Shown here piece after piece: positions 32,687 through 42,512 of a DNA stretch of 64,000 nt; within the stretch, counting starts at the first letter, position 1; each line of letters opens with the position of its first letter. Made by a program: the position numbers and the translations under genes. Origin of the DNA: an archaeon (GTDB lineage: Archaea > EX4484-52 > WAPT01); contig JAPDKB010000008.1 in assembly GCA_029258795.1 (NCBI GenBank), positions 1 to 64,000 of the forward strand, read 5' to 3'. Under the pieces are notes generated by a model, which was not told the origin of the DNA, searched no databases, and saw nothing but the letters and a program-made list of their open reading frames with translations.

Positions 32687-33991
32687 ATGCTCAGGAGCAA
32701 GTACATCTCGGAGGTGAAAGCGGGCGAGAAAGTCAAGCTTGCAGGTCATGTTTATGAAATAAGGGATCTGGGCAAGCTCGTGTTCGTGATTCTGAGAGAT
32801 GTTAGCGGATTGATTCAGCTCGTGGCTAACAAGAAGGATTGTGGAGACGAGGTTTTCAAGAAAGTCAAGAACCTGACAAAGGAGGACTTTGTGGTTGTAG
32901 AAGGGGAAGCGGTTGCGAATGAAAAAGCTCCATACAGGAAGGTTGAGGTGTTGATTAAGAAGCTTGAAGTCATCGCTGAAAGTGATTCTCCTCAGCCCAT
33001 AGACGTGTCCGGCAAAATAGAGAGCACGCTTGACAAAAGGCTGGACTGGCGCTTCATAGACATGAAAAATCCTGACGTGCTTGCAATTTTCATCTTCCAG
33101 AGCAAGCTCGTGGGTTTCATGGAGGAGTTTCTGCGCAGGAACCGGTTTGTGAGAATATTCACATCCCGCATAACAAATGCCGCTACAGAAGGAGGAGCTG
33201 ATTATTTTCCAATCATGTACTTCAACAAGGAGGCGTTTCTTGCACAAAGTCCGCAGCTCTACAAGGAGAGTGTGCTTGTGTCCGGCATAGATAGAGTGTA
33301 TGATGTTGGTATGGTTTACAGGGCTGAGCCGCACCACACCACAAGGCATCTCTGCGAGTACGTTTCCTTTGATGTGGAGATGGTTTCGGAAAGCATGAGG
33401 GATGTGCTTGAGATTCAGGAAGGTGTGCTTAGATACGCTTTCGAAAAGCTGAACAAGGATGAATGGGTAAAGGAAATGCTTGAAAAACGTAACATTCAGC
33501 TTCCTTTCCCGAAGAAGATTCCGGAAGTGAGTTTTGAGGAGGCCAATGAGATTTTGAAAGGTGCGGGGGCTGAGGTGGAGGAACACGATTTAACACCAGA
33601 AGGGGAGAGGAAGCTGTGCGAGTACTTTACAAAAGAGCATGATAGCGAGTTTGTGCTTGTTCACAGCTTTCCTTTTGCAAAGAAACCGTTCTACCTGATG
33701 AGGTATAAGGACAGGCCAGAGATCACTCATTCCTTTGATCTGCTTTACCGTGGGCTTGAGATAACGTCCGGAGGGCAGAGAGAGCACAGGTATGAGGAAA
33801 GGGTCAAGAACATAAGAGATAAGGGCATGGCTGTCGAGCAGTTCGATCATCTCCGCTTCTTCAAGTACGGCATGCCTCCTCATGGCGGCTTTGGGCTTGG
33901 AATTGAAAGGTTAACAGCTCAGATGCTCAAGCTGAAGAACGTGAGGGAAGCGAGTTTAACACCGAGGGATCCTGACAGGCTGGTGCCGTGA
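32687..33991 (+). CDS. aspS: Aspartyl-tRNA synthetase (archaeal type)
   Basis: LDKRLDWRFIDMKNP, FLAQSPQLYKE, GFGLGIERLTAQMLKLKNVREASLTPRDPDRL. Confidence 0.95.
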   Translation: MLRSKYISEVKAGEKVKLAGHVYEIRDLGKLVFVILRDVSGLIQLVANKKDCGDEVFKKVKNLTKEDFVVVEGEAVANEKAPYRKVEVLIKKLEVIAESDSPQPIDVSGKIESTLDKRLDWRFIDMKNPDVLAIFIFQSKLVGFMEEFLRRNRFVRIFTSRITNAATEGGADYFPIMYFNKEAFLAQSPQLYKESVLVSGIDRVYDVGMVYRAEPHHTTRHLCEYVSFDVEMVSESMRDVLEIQEGVLRYAFEKLNKDEWVKEMLEKRNIQLPFPKKIPEVSFEEANEILKGAGAEVEEHDLTPEGERKLCEYFTKEHDSEFVLVHSFPFAKKPFYLMRYKDRPEITHSFDLLYRGLEITSGGQREHRYEERVKNIRDKGMAVEQFDHLRFFKYGMPPHGGFGLGIERLTAQMLKLKNVREASLTPRDPDRLVP

Positions 33992-34001
33992 AACTTGCTT
34001 T

Positions 34002-34547
34002 TTACTCAACTCTTATAACCTTCGCTATCACTGGAATATCTTCCTCCAGAACCACAGGTGTTTTTGTCTCAACTGATATGTACTGACCTACGCTAAGATT
34101 AGAAAAGGGTACGGGAATTTCTTTGAACTGTGGCTCAAAAGATTCCTCATTTATTTCGATTTCCACCATTACTATTCTTGTATCTCTTCCCACAACAACC
34201 TGCTTGATGAAATAATCCGGTTCGTATAAGAATTTTGTGATGCTTCCCCCGCGATAAATGTTTGGAACTTTCAGCTTCAGGGTTTTTATCTGAGGGCTAA
34301 TTTCGATTATCTCGCCCTCAAAACTTGTGACCTCTCTGGAAGCGTTTTCCTCCGTTACAAAAATCGGTAAAAGTCCATTTTTCACTTTCTCCATAAATTT
34401 CTGATCAATTTCTTTGAGAGTGTTTTGCTTCACAACATCTGGCGGTGTGACGAGGGATTTGCCTATATAAATTCCTATGATGAAAACTATGATGAGGGAA
34501 ATTATCCAAGTTAGAGTTTGTTTGTTAGACATTTTTATCACGAGCAA
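34002..34547 (-). CDS. Hypothetical membrane-anchored protein
   Basis: N-terminal TM, OB/barrel-like remainder; overlaps upstream gene by 10 nt. Confidence 0.5.
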   Translation of the reverse strand: MLVIKMSNKQTLTWIISLIIVFIIGIYIGKSLVTPPDVVKQNTLKEIDQKFMEKVKNGLLPIFVTEENASREVTSFEGEIIEISPQIKTLKLKVPNIYRGGSITKFLYEPDYFIKQVVVGRDTRIVMVEIEINEESFEPQFKEIPVPFSNLSVGQYISVETKTPVVLEEDIPVIAKVIRVE

Positions 34548-35812
34548 GTTATTTTACAGCATACTCCATAGACAAATATAGTTCCCGAATCTGGACCACA
34601 ATACACATTGCAACCTTTCTTATCAACCTTAGGCACTATACCTTTTAACCACCCGTCATTAAAATAACAATAGCCACCGCAACTGACAATAGTTTCATCA
34701 TTTTTACAAAGAACTTTCCTACACTCTTTACTTCCCGTACAATAATCGCTAACACTTCTACACTGTAAAGAGCAAGATGAAGCACCTCCAGAAGGCCAAC
34801 TTGATCTGCAGTCACCTCCTATGCAGAGCTGCGAGCCTTTGACGTAGCCCGAAACTTGTAAGTCGTCAGCTACATAGAGCGTAGAATCTTCAGGATCTCT
34901 CAAAGTGTTTGCTTCTATGATGTTCGCATCTAAAATGTCGTTGTCCCGCATGTTTAGATCTCCTGTCATAGAATCTCCAGCAGTGTTTACAAATCTCGAA
35001 TCGCAATCGGAGCAGGATGAAATTCCACCACCACTCGGCCATCTTGACCTGCAATCACTTCCTATGCAGAGCTGCGAGCATCTACCAGGAGTATCACACC
35101 TCGTATCCCGATCAGTTCCACATTTAACATTACCGTAAGAGTCAGTGTAAAGTTTGTTGCAGTTCTTCTTGTTTATTATTTTGATGTCATTGGCTCGTAA
35201 ACTGTCTGAGATAATAACCCATGAATCTTCGGGGTCTCTTATTATGTTTGCTTCCACCATATTGGCGTCTAGTAAGTTGTGATCCTGCATATTTAAATCT
35301 CCTGTCAGGGAATCTCCGCTTCTGTTCACAAATACTGAGGAACAATCTGAACAGCTAGAGATCCCACCTGATCCTGCGTTATCCACTCCACAAATCCATT
35401 TATCTCCGCTCCATTTGAGCACCTGCCCATCAGAACAGGAGGTTAAACCCGTTCCTCCTTTGGATGGTTGGAGGGTCCCTAAAAGATCATTCAGGTTATG
35501 GGTGTGGGTTGCAGAAGCGAAAGCACTGGCATCCTTTCCGTCAAGCTTGTCGGCATTCAGAGCGTAATCAGCCTGAGAGGCGTTTGCAACCTTTCCCTCT
35601 ATCAAACTGGCGTTTATTTTTCCAGTTGTAGTTGCTAAAGGTATGTATTGTGTTCCTATTTTCGCATAAATTTCATCTAATGTGTGATACGCCCCGGTCG
35701 TGACAGCTGCAAGTGAGTTATCTGAGATGTTTAAAATTGTGATCAAAACCAAAAGTCCTGCCAAGATAAATGCGTGTTTTCTCTCAATTCTAATCGTTAC
35801 GTGTATCTCCAT
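34538..35812 (-). CDS. Surface protein with tail-fibre-like motif and internal repeats
   Basis: NADKLDGKDASAFASATHTHN motif; two SCSDC...GDS(L/M)TGDLNM...LDAN repeats; Cys-rich C terminus. Confidence 0.65.
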   Translation of the reverse strand: MEIHVTIRIERKHAFILAGLLVLITILNISDNSLAAVTTGAYHTLDEIYAKIGTQYIPLATTTGKINASLIEGKVANASQADYALNADKLDGKDASAFASATHTHNLNDLLGTLQPSKGGTGLTSCSDGQVLKWSGDKWICGVDNAGSGGISSCSDCSSVFVNRSGDSLTGDLNMQDHNLLDANMVEANIIRDPEDSWVIISDSLRANDIKIINKKNCNKLYTDSYGNVKCGTDRDTRCDTPGRCSQLCIGSDCRSRWPSGGGISSCSDCDSRFVNTAGDSMTGDLNMRDNDILDANIIEANTLRDPEDSTLYVADDLQVSGYVKGSQLCIGGDCRSSWPSGGASSCSLQCRSVSDYCTGSKECRKVLCKNDETIVSCGGYCYFNDGWLKGIVPKVDKKGCNVYCGPDSGTIFVYGVCCKITCS

Positions 35813-35872
35813 ACGCTTTTATTTTGTCCAAACCGCTATATATAAATTTTCGAAAGCAAGAAAGGGGTTATT

Positions 35873-36892
35873 ATGAACCTCGAACTCGTCTGGTTCGATT
35901 CCTTCGGAGCAAAGTCCTCCTGCGTTCTTGTTAAAACTAAAGACGTCTCCATTCTAATCGATCCCGGCGTTGCGATCATGCACCGGAGCTTTCCTGCAAG
36001 CTTACCCCAAAAGCTCATGTGGGTGGAGAAGGGCTGGCATGAGGTGGAGAAGGCAGCGAGAAAAGCTGATGTGGTTGTAGTGACTCATTACCATTACGAT
36101 CATCACAGCCCAGACAGAATGAAGATTTATGGTGGCAAGCTTCTTCTTACCAAAGACCCGAACCGCTACATAAATGATTCGCAGCGCGGTAGAGCTATGA
36201 AATTTTTCGAAAACCTGTGGAGGTATTTTGGAGATGAAGAGCTAAAGCCCGGAAGTCACCAGAAAAACGAGGAGTTCAGTAAAGCTGATGCACTGGATGT
36301 TGTGCCAACAGGCAAGATGAATGAAAAGCAGAAGAAGTGGTTTGAGGCAAGAGTGAAAAAGTGGAAGGGTTACAGAAAGATTGAGGAGGCTGAGTTTGAT
36401 GACCTCAAAATAAGATTTGCTGACAGCGTTGAACTTACCTTTGGAAAAACGAAGCTGAGAACGATTGGTCCGCTCTTCCACGGTGTGGAATGCTCGCGTG
36501 TGGGCTGGGTTTTCATGGTTGTGGTGGAAGAGGGGAGCAAAAAGCTCCTTTACACCTCCGACCTTTGCGGACCGATAATTGAGAAGTATGCTGAGGTGAT
36601 GGTCAAGGAAAAGCCAACATATCTTGTGGTGGATGGTCCCAATACCTACATGCTTGGCTACTTGCTGAGCAACGAGAATCTTGAGAGAGCAATTCGTAAC
36701 GTGTGCAGAATCGTGAAGAAGGTTGATTTCGAGCTCTTCATCTGGGATCACCACCTGCCAAGGGAGCCGAATTTCAGGCATCATACATCTGAAGTGTGGG
36801 AGCTTGCAAGAAAGCTGAAGAAGGATGTGATGACAGCGCGCGAATACAAAGAGGGGAAGCCAGCTGTGGTGGAGGAACTCGTTAAGGAATGA
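35873..36892 (+). CDS. Metallo-beta-lactamase fold hydrolase (UPF0282-like)
   Basis: VVVTHYHYDHHSPD motif. Confidence 0.8.
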   Translation: MNLELVWFDSFGAKSSCVLVKTKDVSILIDPGVAIMHRSFPASLPQKLMWVEKGWHEVEKAARKADVVVVTHYHYDHHSPDRMKIYGGKLLLTKDPNRYINDSQRGRAMKFFENLWRYFGDEELKPGSHQKNEEFSKADALDVVPTGKMNEKQKKWFEARVKKWKGYRKIEEAEFDDLKIRFADSVELTFGKTKLRTIGPLFHGVECSRVGWVFMVVVEEGSKKLLYTSDLCGPIIEKYAEVMVKEKPTYLVVDGPNTYMLGYLLSNENLERAIRNVCRIVKKVDFELFIWDHHLPREPNFRHHTSEVWELARKLKKDVMTAREYKEGKPAVVEELVKE

Positions 36893-36916
36893 TTCAATTT
36901 AAAGTTTAGAATTTCT

Positions 36917-37723
36917 GTGTTTTTTATGGTGAAACTATCTGAGCTTGTGGGGTTTCTGGATGAATATTTGGGAATTAATCGGGATTATGGTGATGCCGTT
37001 CTCAACGGGCTTGTGGTAGAAGCTTGCGATCTGGAAAAAAATGTGGAGGTTGTCTGTCTTGCGTGTGATGTGAATAAGAAGGTTATTGAGGAGGTTGCAA
37101 AGAGAAATGCAAGCCTACTCATCACTCACCACGGCATCTTTACGAAACATGATGAAGCGAAGCTTGTGGGGTTGAAGGGTAAGCTCGTCAGGATGCTGGT
37201 GAAGAATGGCATTTCTCTTTACGTTGCTCACCTGCCGCTTGACTTTCACGAAGAAATTGGAAATCATGTAGCTTTGGCAAGGGCTCTGAATTTTAGGAAT
37301 TTCCGGATTGTTGAACTGAAAAAGGGTGACAAAGATTATGGGAGTGCGGTGGTTGTTGAGCTTGAAAACGGAATGAATGCTGAAGATTTTGCAAGATTTC
37401 TGGCTGAAAAGCTTGATGTCAGCATTGACTTCCAGCCTGCGGGAGGCAAAGTGAGGAATGTTGCAATAGTCACCGGCTCAAGCATGTCAATGCTGGAAGA
37501 CGTGTTGAAAGCTGCTGATGTTGATTCATTTCTCTGCGGGGAGGCAAAACACGCTTATATTTACCATGCGGAGCAGCTGGGCGTCAATGTTTTTTATGCC
37601 ACACATTACAGGACGGAGATTTTCGGGCTGAAGGAACTTGCAAACAAGCTGGAAAACACATTTAAAGGTTTGGGGGTAGTGTTTATTGATATTCCGCCTT
37701 CCATTAAAAGGGTGGAGAGATGA
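36917..37723 (+). CDS. NIF3-like dinuclear metal centre protein
   Basis: NGLVVE, LLITHHGIF, LPLDFHEEIGNHVALARAL, DSFLCGEAKHAYIYHAEQLGVNVFYATHYRTE. Confidence 0.85.
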   Translation: MFFMVKLSELVGFLDEYLGINRDYGDAVLNGLVVEACDLEKNVEVVCLACDVNKKVIEEVAKRNASLLITHHGIFTKHDEAKLVGLKGKLVRMLVKNGISLYVAHLPLDFHEEIGNHVALARALNFRNFRIVELKKGDKDYGSAVVVELENGMNAEDFARFLAEKLDVSIDFQPAGGKVRNVAIVTGSSMSMLEDVLKAADVDSFLCGEAKHAYIYHAEQLGVNVFYATHYRTEIFGLKELANKLENTFKGLGVVFIDIPPSIKRVER

Positions 37724-37911
37724 TGGTAGCGAAAAACATTCCTTCCGTGTGTCTAAGCTGTGGGGGATGCGTTGGTGTGTGTCCGCAGGATGCCATAAGT
37801 TTGAAGGATATGAAGATTGTGATCGATAAGGAGAAATGCAACAACTGCGGTGCGTGTGTCAGATTCTGTCCTGTCGGAGCCATGAAGCTTGATGAAGAGC
37901 GGGGTGATTGA
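37720..37911 (+). CDS. 2x[4Fe-4S] ferredoxin
   Basis: CGGCVGVCPQDAI and CNNCGACVRFCPVGAM. Confidence 0.9.
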   Translation: MMVAKNIPSVCLSCGGCVGVCPQDAISLKDMKIVIDKEKCNNCGACVRFCPVGAMKLDEERGD

Positions 37912-39121
37912 TATCACGAGGCCAGTTAACCTGAAGGACGAGTATGATGTTGTTATCATCGGAGCTGGTCCAGCAGGCAGTAGATGTGCAAGGCTGATAG
38001 CTGAGGAAGGGTTCAGTGTGGCTGTGTTTGAGAAAAGGGCTGAGATTGGGGCTCCAAAAAGATGTGCCGAAGGCATTGGAGTAAAAGCCCTGCAAAGAAT
38101 GGGATACACGGGCAATGAGAGGTTTGTTGCGCAGCATATCGATGGCTTCTATCTTTATGCTCCCAACGGGAAGGAGTTCATGGTGGAGTATGGTTCGTCT
38201 CAGGGTTGTGTGGTTGAAAGGAAGGTGTTTGATAAGTTTCTTGCTTACGATGCCGCTAAGGCAGGAGCTTCTTTCTTCACCAGGACGGAAGTTGTTGATG
38301 TCCTGCGGGATGATGGGAAGATAAGCGGCGTCGTTATCAGATATGGTGAGGAGGAATTTGAGGTTAAAGCCAAGGTGGTTGTATCTGCGGAAGGTATTGA
38401 GGGTAAGATTGCGAGGAAAGCGGGCATAGACACGACCAACAAACTCATAAACGTTGACTCCGGCTATCAGTACGAGATGGCAAACCTTACAATGAAGGAC
38501 CCAAAGAAGCTTTACTTTTACCTCGGCAATGAGATTGCTCCTCGCGGCTACATCTGGATATTTCCGAAGGGAGAGTACGTTGCAAATGTTGGTATAGGGA
38601 TTGGAGGTGTGGGCGCTACAAAAAAAGCAAAGGAGTATCTGGATGCGTGGATAGAGAACCATCCAGAGATATTCGGAGAGGCGAGCATAATTGAGGAAAA
38701 TGCTGGAGGCATACCTGTTGGTGGCCTGCTGGAAGATATGGTGAGGGATGGATTTGTTGTTATAGGGGATGCCGCCCATACCGTCAACCCGATTCATGGC
38801 GGGGGTATGGATGAAGGTACAAAAGCAGGAGAGATGGCTGCCAGAGTTATCTGTGAGTGCCTTGAACAGGGAGATGTTAGCCATAATGCACTTGCAAAGT
38901 TCAACAAGCTGTGGTGGAAGGAGAGAGGGGAGAAGTTGAAGAGGGTGGAGAAGCTCAGGCAGGTGATTGAGAAGCTTAGGGATGATGATCTCAACTTCCT
39001 TGCGGAGGAGCTTGATGTGCAGGATGTGATTGATTTTGCAGGCGGAAAAAATCTTACCAAACTGGCGAAGATTCTCATCAAAAGACCGAAGCTGATAAAG
39101 CTTGCGACTATCTTGAGATAA
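37889..39121 (+). CDS. Geranylgeranyl reductase family (archaeal lipid saturation)
   Basis: VVIIGAGPAGSRCAR, GDAAHTVNPIHGGGMDEGTKAG. Confidence 0.9.
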   Translation: MMKSGVIDITRPVNLKDEYDVVIIGAGPAGSRCARLIAEEGFSVAVFEKRAEIGAPKRCAEGIGVKALQRMGYTGNERFVAQHIDGFYLYAPNGKEFMVEYGSSQGCVVERKVFDKFLAYDAAKAGASFFTRTEVVDVLRDDGKISGVVIRYGEEEFEVKAKVVVSAEGIEGKIARKAGIDTTNKLINVDSGYQYEMANLTMKDPKKLYFYLGNEIAPRGYIWIFPKGEYVANVGIGIGGVGATKKAKEYLDAWIENHPEIFGEASIIEENAGGIPVGGLLEDMVRDGFVVIGDAAHTVNPIHGGGMDEGTKAGEMAARVICECLEQGDVSHNALAKFNKLWWKERGEKLKRVEKLRQVIEKLRDDDLNFLAEELDVQDVIDFAGGKNLTKLAKILIKRPKLIKLATILR

Positions 39122-39154
39122 GGAACCACTTATAAATTTTTGTTCTGAATAGCT

Positions 39155-39868
39155 GTGATTATGAGCAATGAGATTGAGCACATAGCCTTCATCATGGATG
39201 GTAACAGGAGATTTGCTAAGCGTTTGATGCAGAAGCCCTGGAAGGGACATGAATGGGGGGCAAAGAAGGTCAGGGAAGTGCTCAGGTGGTGCAGAGATGC
39301 TGGAGTTAGGTATGTGACCCTTTATTCTCTCTCCATCGAAAACCTGCAGAAAAGGCCAAAGCAGGAGCTTGATATGCTGATGCGAATTTTCAAAAAGGAG
39401 TTTGAAGCTATACCTAATGATGATGAAATTCATGAGAATGAGGTTCGTATCAATGTTATAGGCAGGGTGCACTTGCTGCCCAAAGAAGTGAGAGATGCAA
39501 TAGCTAGAGCTGTTGAGGCAACGCAACACTACAACAAATACGTGGTGAACTTCGCCATAGCTTATGGTGGGAGGAGCGAGATTGTCGATGGTGTGAGGAA
39601 AGTAATGGTTGATTTTGCTTCTGGAAAGATCGGGTCGGATGAACTTGATGAAGAGAGATTCAGACATTATCTCTACACCAACGGCACGCCTGATCCTGAT
39701 CTGATAATAAGAACTGGTGGGGAAAGGAGGCTTTCCGGATTCCTGCTCTGGCAGGCAGCTTATGCTGAACTTTACTTTACCAACACTCTCTGGCCGGAGT
39801 TTAGTAGGGAGGAATTTCAAGCTGCTTTAAAGGATTTTTTCCACAGAGAGAGAAGGTTCGGGAGGTGA
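39155..39868 (+). CDS. uppS: cis-Prenyltransferase (undecaprenyl diphosphate synthase-like)
   Basis: IAFIMDGNRRFAKR, TLYSLSIENLQKRP, RTGGERRLSGFLLWQAAYAELYF. Confidence 0.9.
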   Translation: MIMSNEIEHIAFIMDGNRRFAKRLMQKPWKGHEWGAKKVREVLRWCRDAGVRYVTLYSLSIENLQKRPKQELDMLMRIFKKEFEAIPNDDEIHENEVRINVIGRVHLLPKEVRDAIARAVEATQHYNKYVVNFAIAYGGRSEIVDGVRKVMVDFASGKIGSDELDEERFRHYLYTNGTPDPDLIIRTGGERRLSGFLLWQAAYAELYFTNTLWPEFSREEFQAALKDFFHRERRFGR

Positions 39869-39934
39869 ACAGGATTCTTATTTTGCGGTGCTGCCGGATT
39901 GTACCTAATTTTTAAGTTTTAAATTTTAATTTTT

Positions 39935-39950
39935 AGGAAATTTTTCCCAA
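39935..39950 (+). terminator. T-rich tract with GGAAATTnnTCCC motif
   Basis: TTTTTAGGAAATTTTTCCC after uppS. Confidence 0.35.
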
Positions 39951-39997
39951 TTATAAAAAAATATAAGGTAACGACTCACATCCCTAGTAAGGAATTT

Positions 39998-40403
39998 CTA
40001 TCCCTCGCTTTCGGGCTGTTCAGAATATCGCACTCCCTCTATAGAAGTTGTCTCTGGTCCCAAGTAAATTTCTCTTTTGGAATAGAGGTACAGCACAACT
40101 ATAACACCAAATATGAATGCTGCAATGTTACCTAATAATCAAATTTGTTAGCACACTCAGAGAAAACAGGGCCACGGCGATTTTCCAAGCGGTTGGGTTC
40201 AGTTTTAACAGTCCGTACCAGATCACTGCACCAGCAAGCAGGAGTATTGTTGTAAGTATGATCAGTAGTCCCATCCATGGAGCATAGTAAGATATATAGC
40301 TCCATCTCTGAAGTACCACTCCTAGTCCAAGGAAGTACCACGCCAGAGAGAAGTAAAAAAGTCCAGCAAGGATTTTTACACCGAGTGGGGCTTCCCTCTT
40401 CAT
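39998..40403 (-). pseudogene. Small multi-TM protein gene with apparent frameshift
   Basis: ORF 40128-40403 ends ...LTNLIIR*; next frame continues LLGNIAAFIFGVIVVLYLYSKREIYLGPETTSIEGVRYSEQPESEG*. Confidence 0.45.
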
Positions 40404-40663
40404 AGCATCACCTCCTAAACACTAACTCCTGTCTTTTTTACTTCCAGTCGTCATCCCCGCGGACGTGCAAAGAAATCGCTCTGCCCTTCTGCCGCGGGTC
40501 ACAACAATCTCTGCGATTTGAGAGAACTAAATGCCACGCTAGCGCTTCAAAAACATTCGTCCCCAGAAGTCAAGGAATTCTGTTGTTCTTAGAACAAATC
40601 GTGATTAAAACCAGAGAACTTAAAAAGCTTTCCGCGTTGCGTTTTTACAATTTTGGAGATTGT

Positions 40664-40918
40664 TTAAACCTTTCTTCTCAGCAGTCCCAGTCTTTCTCCT
40701 ATTTCGAGCCACGCCCACGCCCAAACCACGGCTTCAAATGATCTCACATAGTCCTGTTTTTCCAGAAAATAGCGCGCATCCTTTATGTAAGCTTTGATGT
40801 TCTCCACGAAGCCCTTCTGTGAGTTATCCAGCAGCTCTATTTCGAGATTTTCAAGCTTGTTCAGCCATTTTTCCGTTTCCTGAATGAGCTGTTCTTTGAT
40901 GTTGTCTTCACCCATCAT
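40664..40918 (-). CDS. DUF357-like protein
   Basis: Helical; YIKDARYFLEKQDYVRSFEAVVWAWAWLEIGERLGLL; start overlaps dphB end. Confidence 0.7.
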   Translation of the reverse strand: MMGEDNIKEQLIQETEKWLNKLENLEIELLDNSQKGFVENIKAYIKDARYFLEKQDYVRSFEAVVWAWAWLEIGERLGLLRRKV

Positions 40919-41655
40919 TTCACCTCTATGAGCCTCAAAAACTCCTCCTCATGGTGCTCCAGCTCTGCAGGCAATATGAGGCAATGTGGCGGTTTTCCGA
41001 AATCTATACTTTTAAGTTTTGAAATCGAACCATAAAGTACGTTTTTGTCCCTGCTGCCAAGACGGGAAAGGACCACAATCTTTGTCTTCTCGTTGAAAAT
41101 TCCGTTGCCTTTTTTCTCTTCCATCTTTAACAGGATGTCCAGAGCTGTCTTTACATCCATCCCTATATCGAGAAGAATTAAAGTGTGGAGGTTTGCTTTC
41201 AGGTTGTTGAGAATGTGGTCGTAAGGGCTGAGAGGAAAGTAATTTTCCCCCGGGAAGGGAAGGCTAACGACTCTGCCGAATTTATAAAGGGAAAGCCCGC
41301 TTTCACCAGCTGCCGTGAGGATTGAGGAGGCGTGTATCACCTCAACCTCTACGCCGGAAAGCATGCACTCCCTCACTATCTCCTTGTGTGTTGTTGCGAA
41401 GAGCGGATCGCCCGGCACGAGAAAAGCCACAACTTTGTTTTTAGCTTCTTTAACAACCACGTTCCTCTCTTCAACATCCTCTCTCCTCAGTTCTACAATT
41501 TCCTTCCCTATCATTTTGCTCAGATTTTCAATGTTGATATTGAGCGGAGATGTGTATCTCTCAAAAAAAACGATGTCAGCTTTCTTGCATGCTTCCAGAC
41601 CTCTTAAGCTCATGTCTTTCTCATCGCTAAGACCCAAACCCACAAGGTAAAGCAT
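40915..41655 (-). CDS. dphB: Diphthine synthase
   Basis: MLYLVGLGLSDEKDMSLRG, LVPGDPLFATTHKE. Confidence 0.95.
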   Translation of the reverse strand: MLYLVGLGLSDEKDMSLRGLEACKKADIVFFERYTSPLNINIENLSKMIGKEIVELRREDVEERNVVVKEAKNKVVAFLVPGDPLFATTHKEIVRECMLSGVEVEVIHASSILTAAGESGLSLYKFGRVVSLPFPGENYFPLSPYDHILNNLKANLHTLILLDIGMDVKTALDILLKMEEKKGNGIFNEKTKIVVLSRLGSRDKNVLYGSISKLKSIDFGKPPHCLILPAELEHHEEEFLRLIEVK

Positions 41656-41701
41656 GATTTGTGTTTTTGGATAGATATTTTAAAAGGTTGTCAACCAATT
41701 T

Positions 41702-42094
41702 TTGTGTATGGCGAGGTTTGGGAACATACTCAAAAAGCTCATCAAGATGGCAGAAACGGATGATGATGTGTTAGCGGTGCTGCTTTTCGGTAGTGTTGCC
41801 AGAGGAGAGAAAAATGGTAAAGACCTGGACATATGTCTTGTCTTTAAGAAGGACACGGATAAAAATAAAATATTCGAGAAAATGGTGGAATACGCTTCCA
41901 TTTCCGATATTGTGGATGTTAAAGCGTTTCAGCTTCTCCCGCTTCATATGAGAATGAGGGTGATTAGAGAAGGTAAGATTTTGCATGTTAAAAATGAGGA
42001 TTTAGTGTACGATGTTGTAATATCTACACTCAGAGAGTTCGAGGAATTCAAGTTCATCTACCATTCCTATCTGGAAGGTGTGTTGAATGGATAA
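41702..42094 (+). CDS. MNT-type minimal nucleotidyltransferase (MntA-like antitoxin)
   Basis: LLFGSVARGEKNGKDLDICLVF. Confidence 0.8.
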   Translation: MCMARFGNILKKLIKMAETDDDVLAVLLFGSVARGEKNGKDLDICLVFKKDTDKNKIFEKMVEYASISDIVDVKAFQLLPLHMRMRVIREGKILHVKNEDLVYDVVISTLREFEEFKFIYHSYLEGVLNG

Positions 42095-42512
42095 GGAAAG
42101 GATACTCGCAAAAATAGATGAAATGGATGGATATCTGGAAGAGCTTGAAAGCATCAGACCATCAACTTTTGAAGAATATGAGAGTAGCATCGAGAAAAAG
42201 CGCGCCTGCGAAAGACTTCTTCAGCTGGCCATAGAATGCGTTATAGATGTATGCGCGATGATCGTTAAGGAGTGCAAACTTGGATTGCCTGCTGATGAAG
42301 ATGACATGTTCAGAAAGATAAGGAAAGCGGGTGTGATAAACAATGAGCTTGAGGAAAAGCTGAGAAAGATGAAGGGGTTCAGAAACATTTTGATACATCG
42401 CTACGGAGAGATAGATGATGAGCTTGTTTTTGAAAAGCTGTTCATGATTGAGGATTTCGAGAAGTTTAAGGAAGCTGTGCTCGAATTTCTTAGAAAAGGT
42501 GAGATTGAGTGA
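42087..42512 (+). CDS. HEPN-domain protein (HepT-like toxin)
   Basis: RNILIHRYGEIDD (R-x4-H-x-Y) motif. Confidence 0.8.
   Translation: MDKERILAKIDEMDGYLEELESIRPSTFEEYESSIEKKRACERLLQLAIECVIDVCAMIVKECKLGLPADEDDMFRKIRKAGVINNELEEKLRKMKGFRNILIHRYGEIDDELVFEKLFMIEDFEKFKEAVLEFLRKGEIE

Noticed and set aside
32486-33586. 366-aa minus-strand ORF
   Set aside because: Antisense to aspS; no motif support
37859-39820. 653-aa minus-strand ORF opposite the reductase/prenyltransferase genes
   Set aside because: Antisense to two unmistakable conserved enzymes; artefact of codon bias
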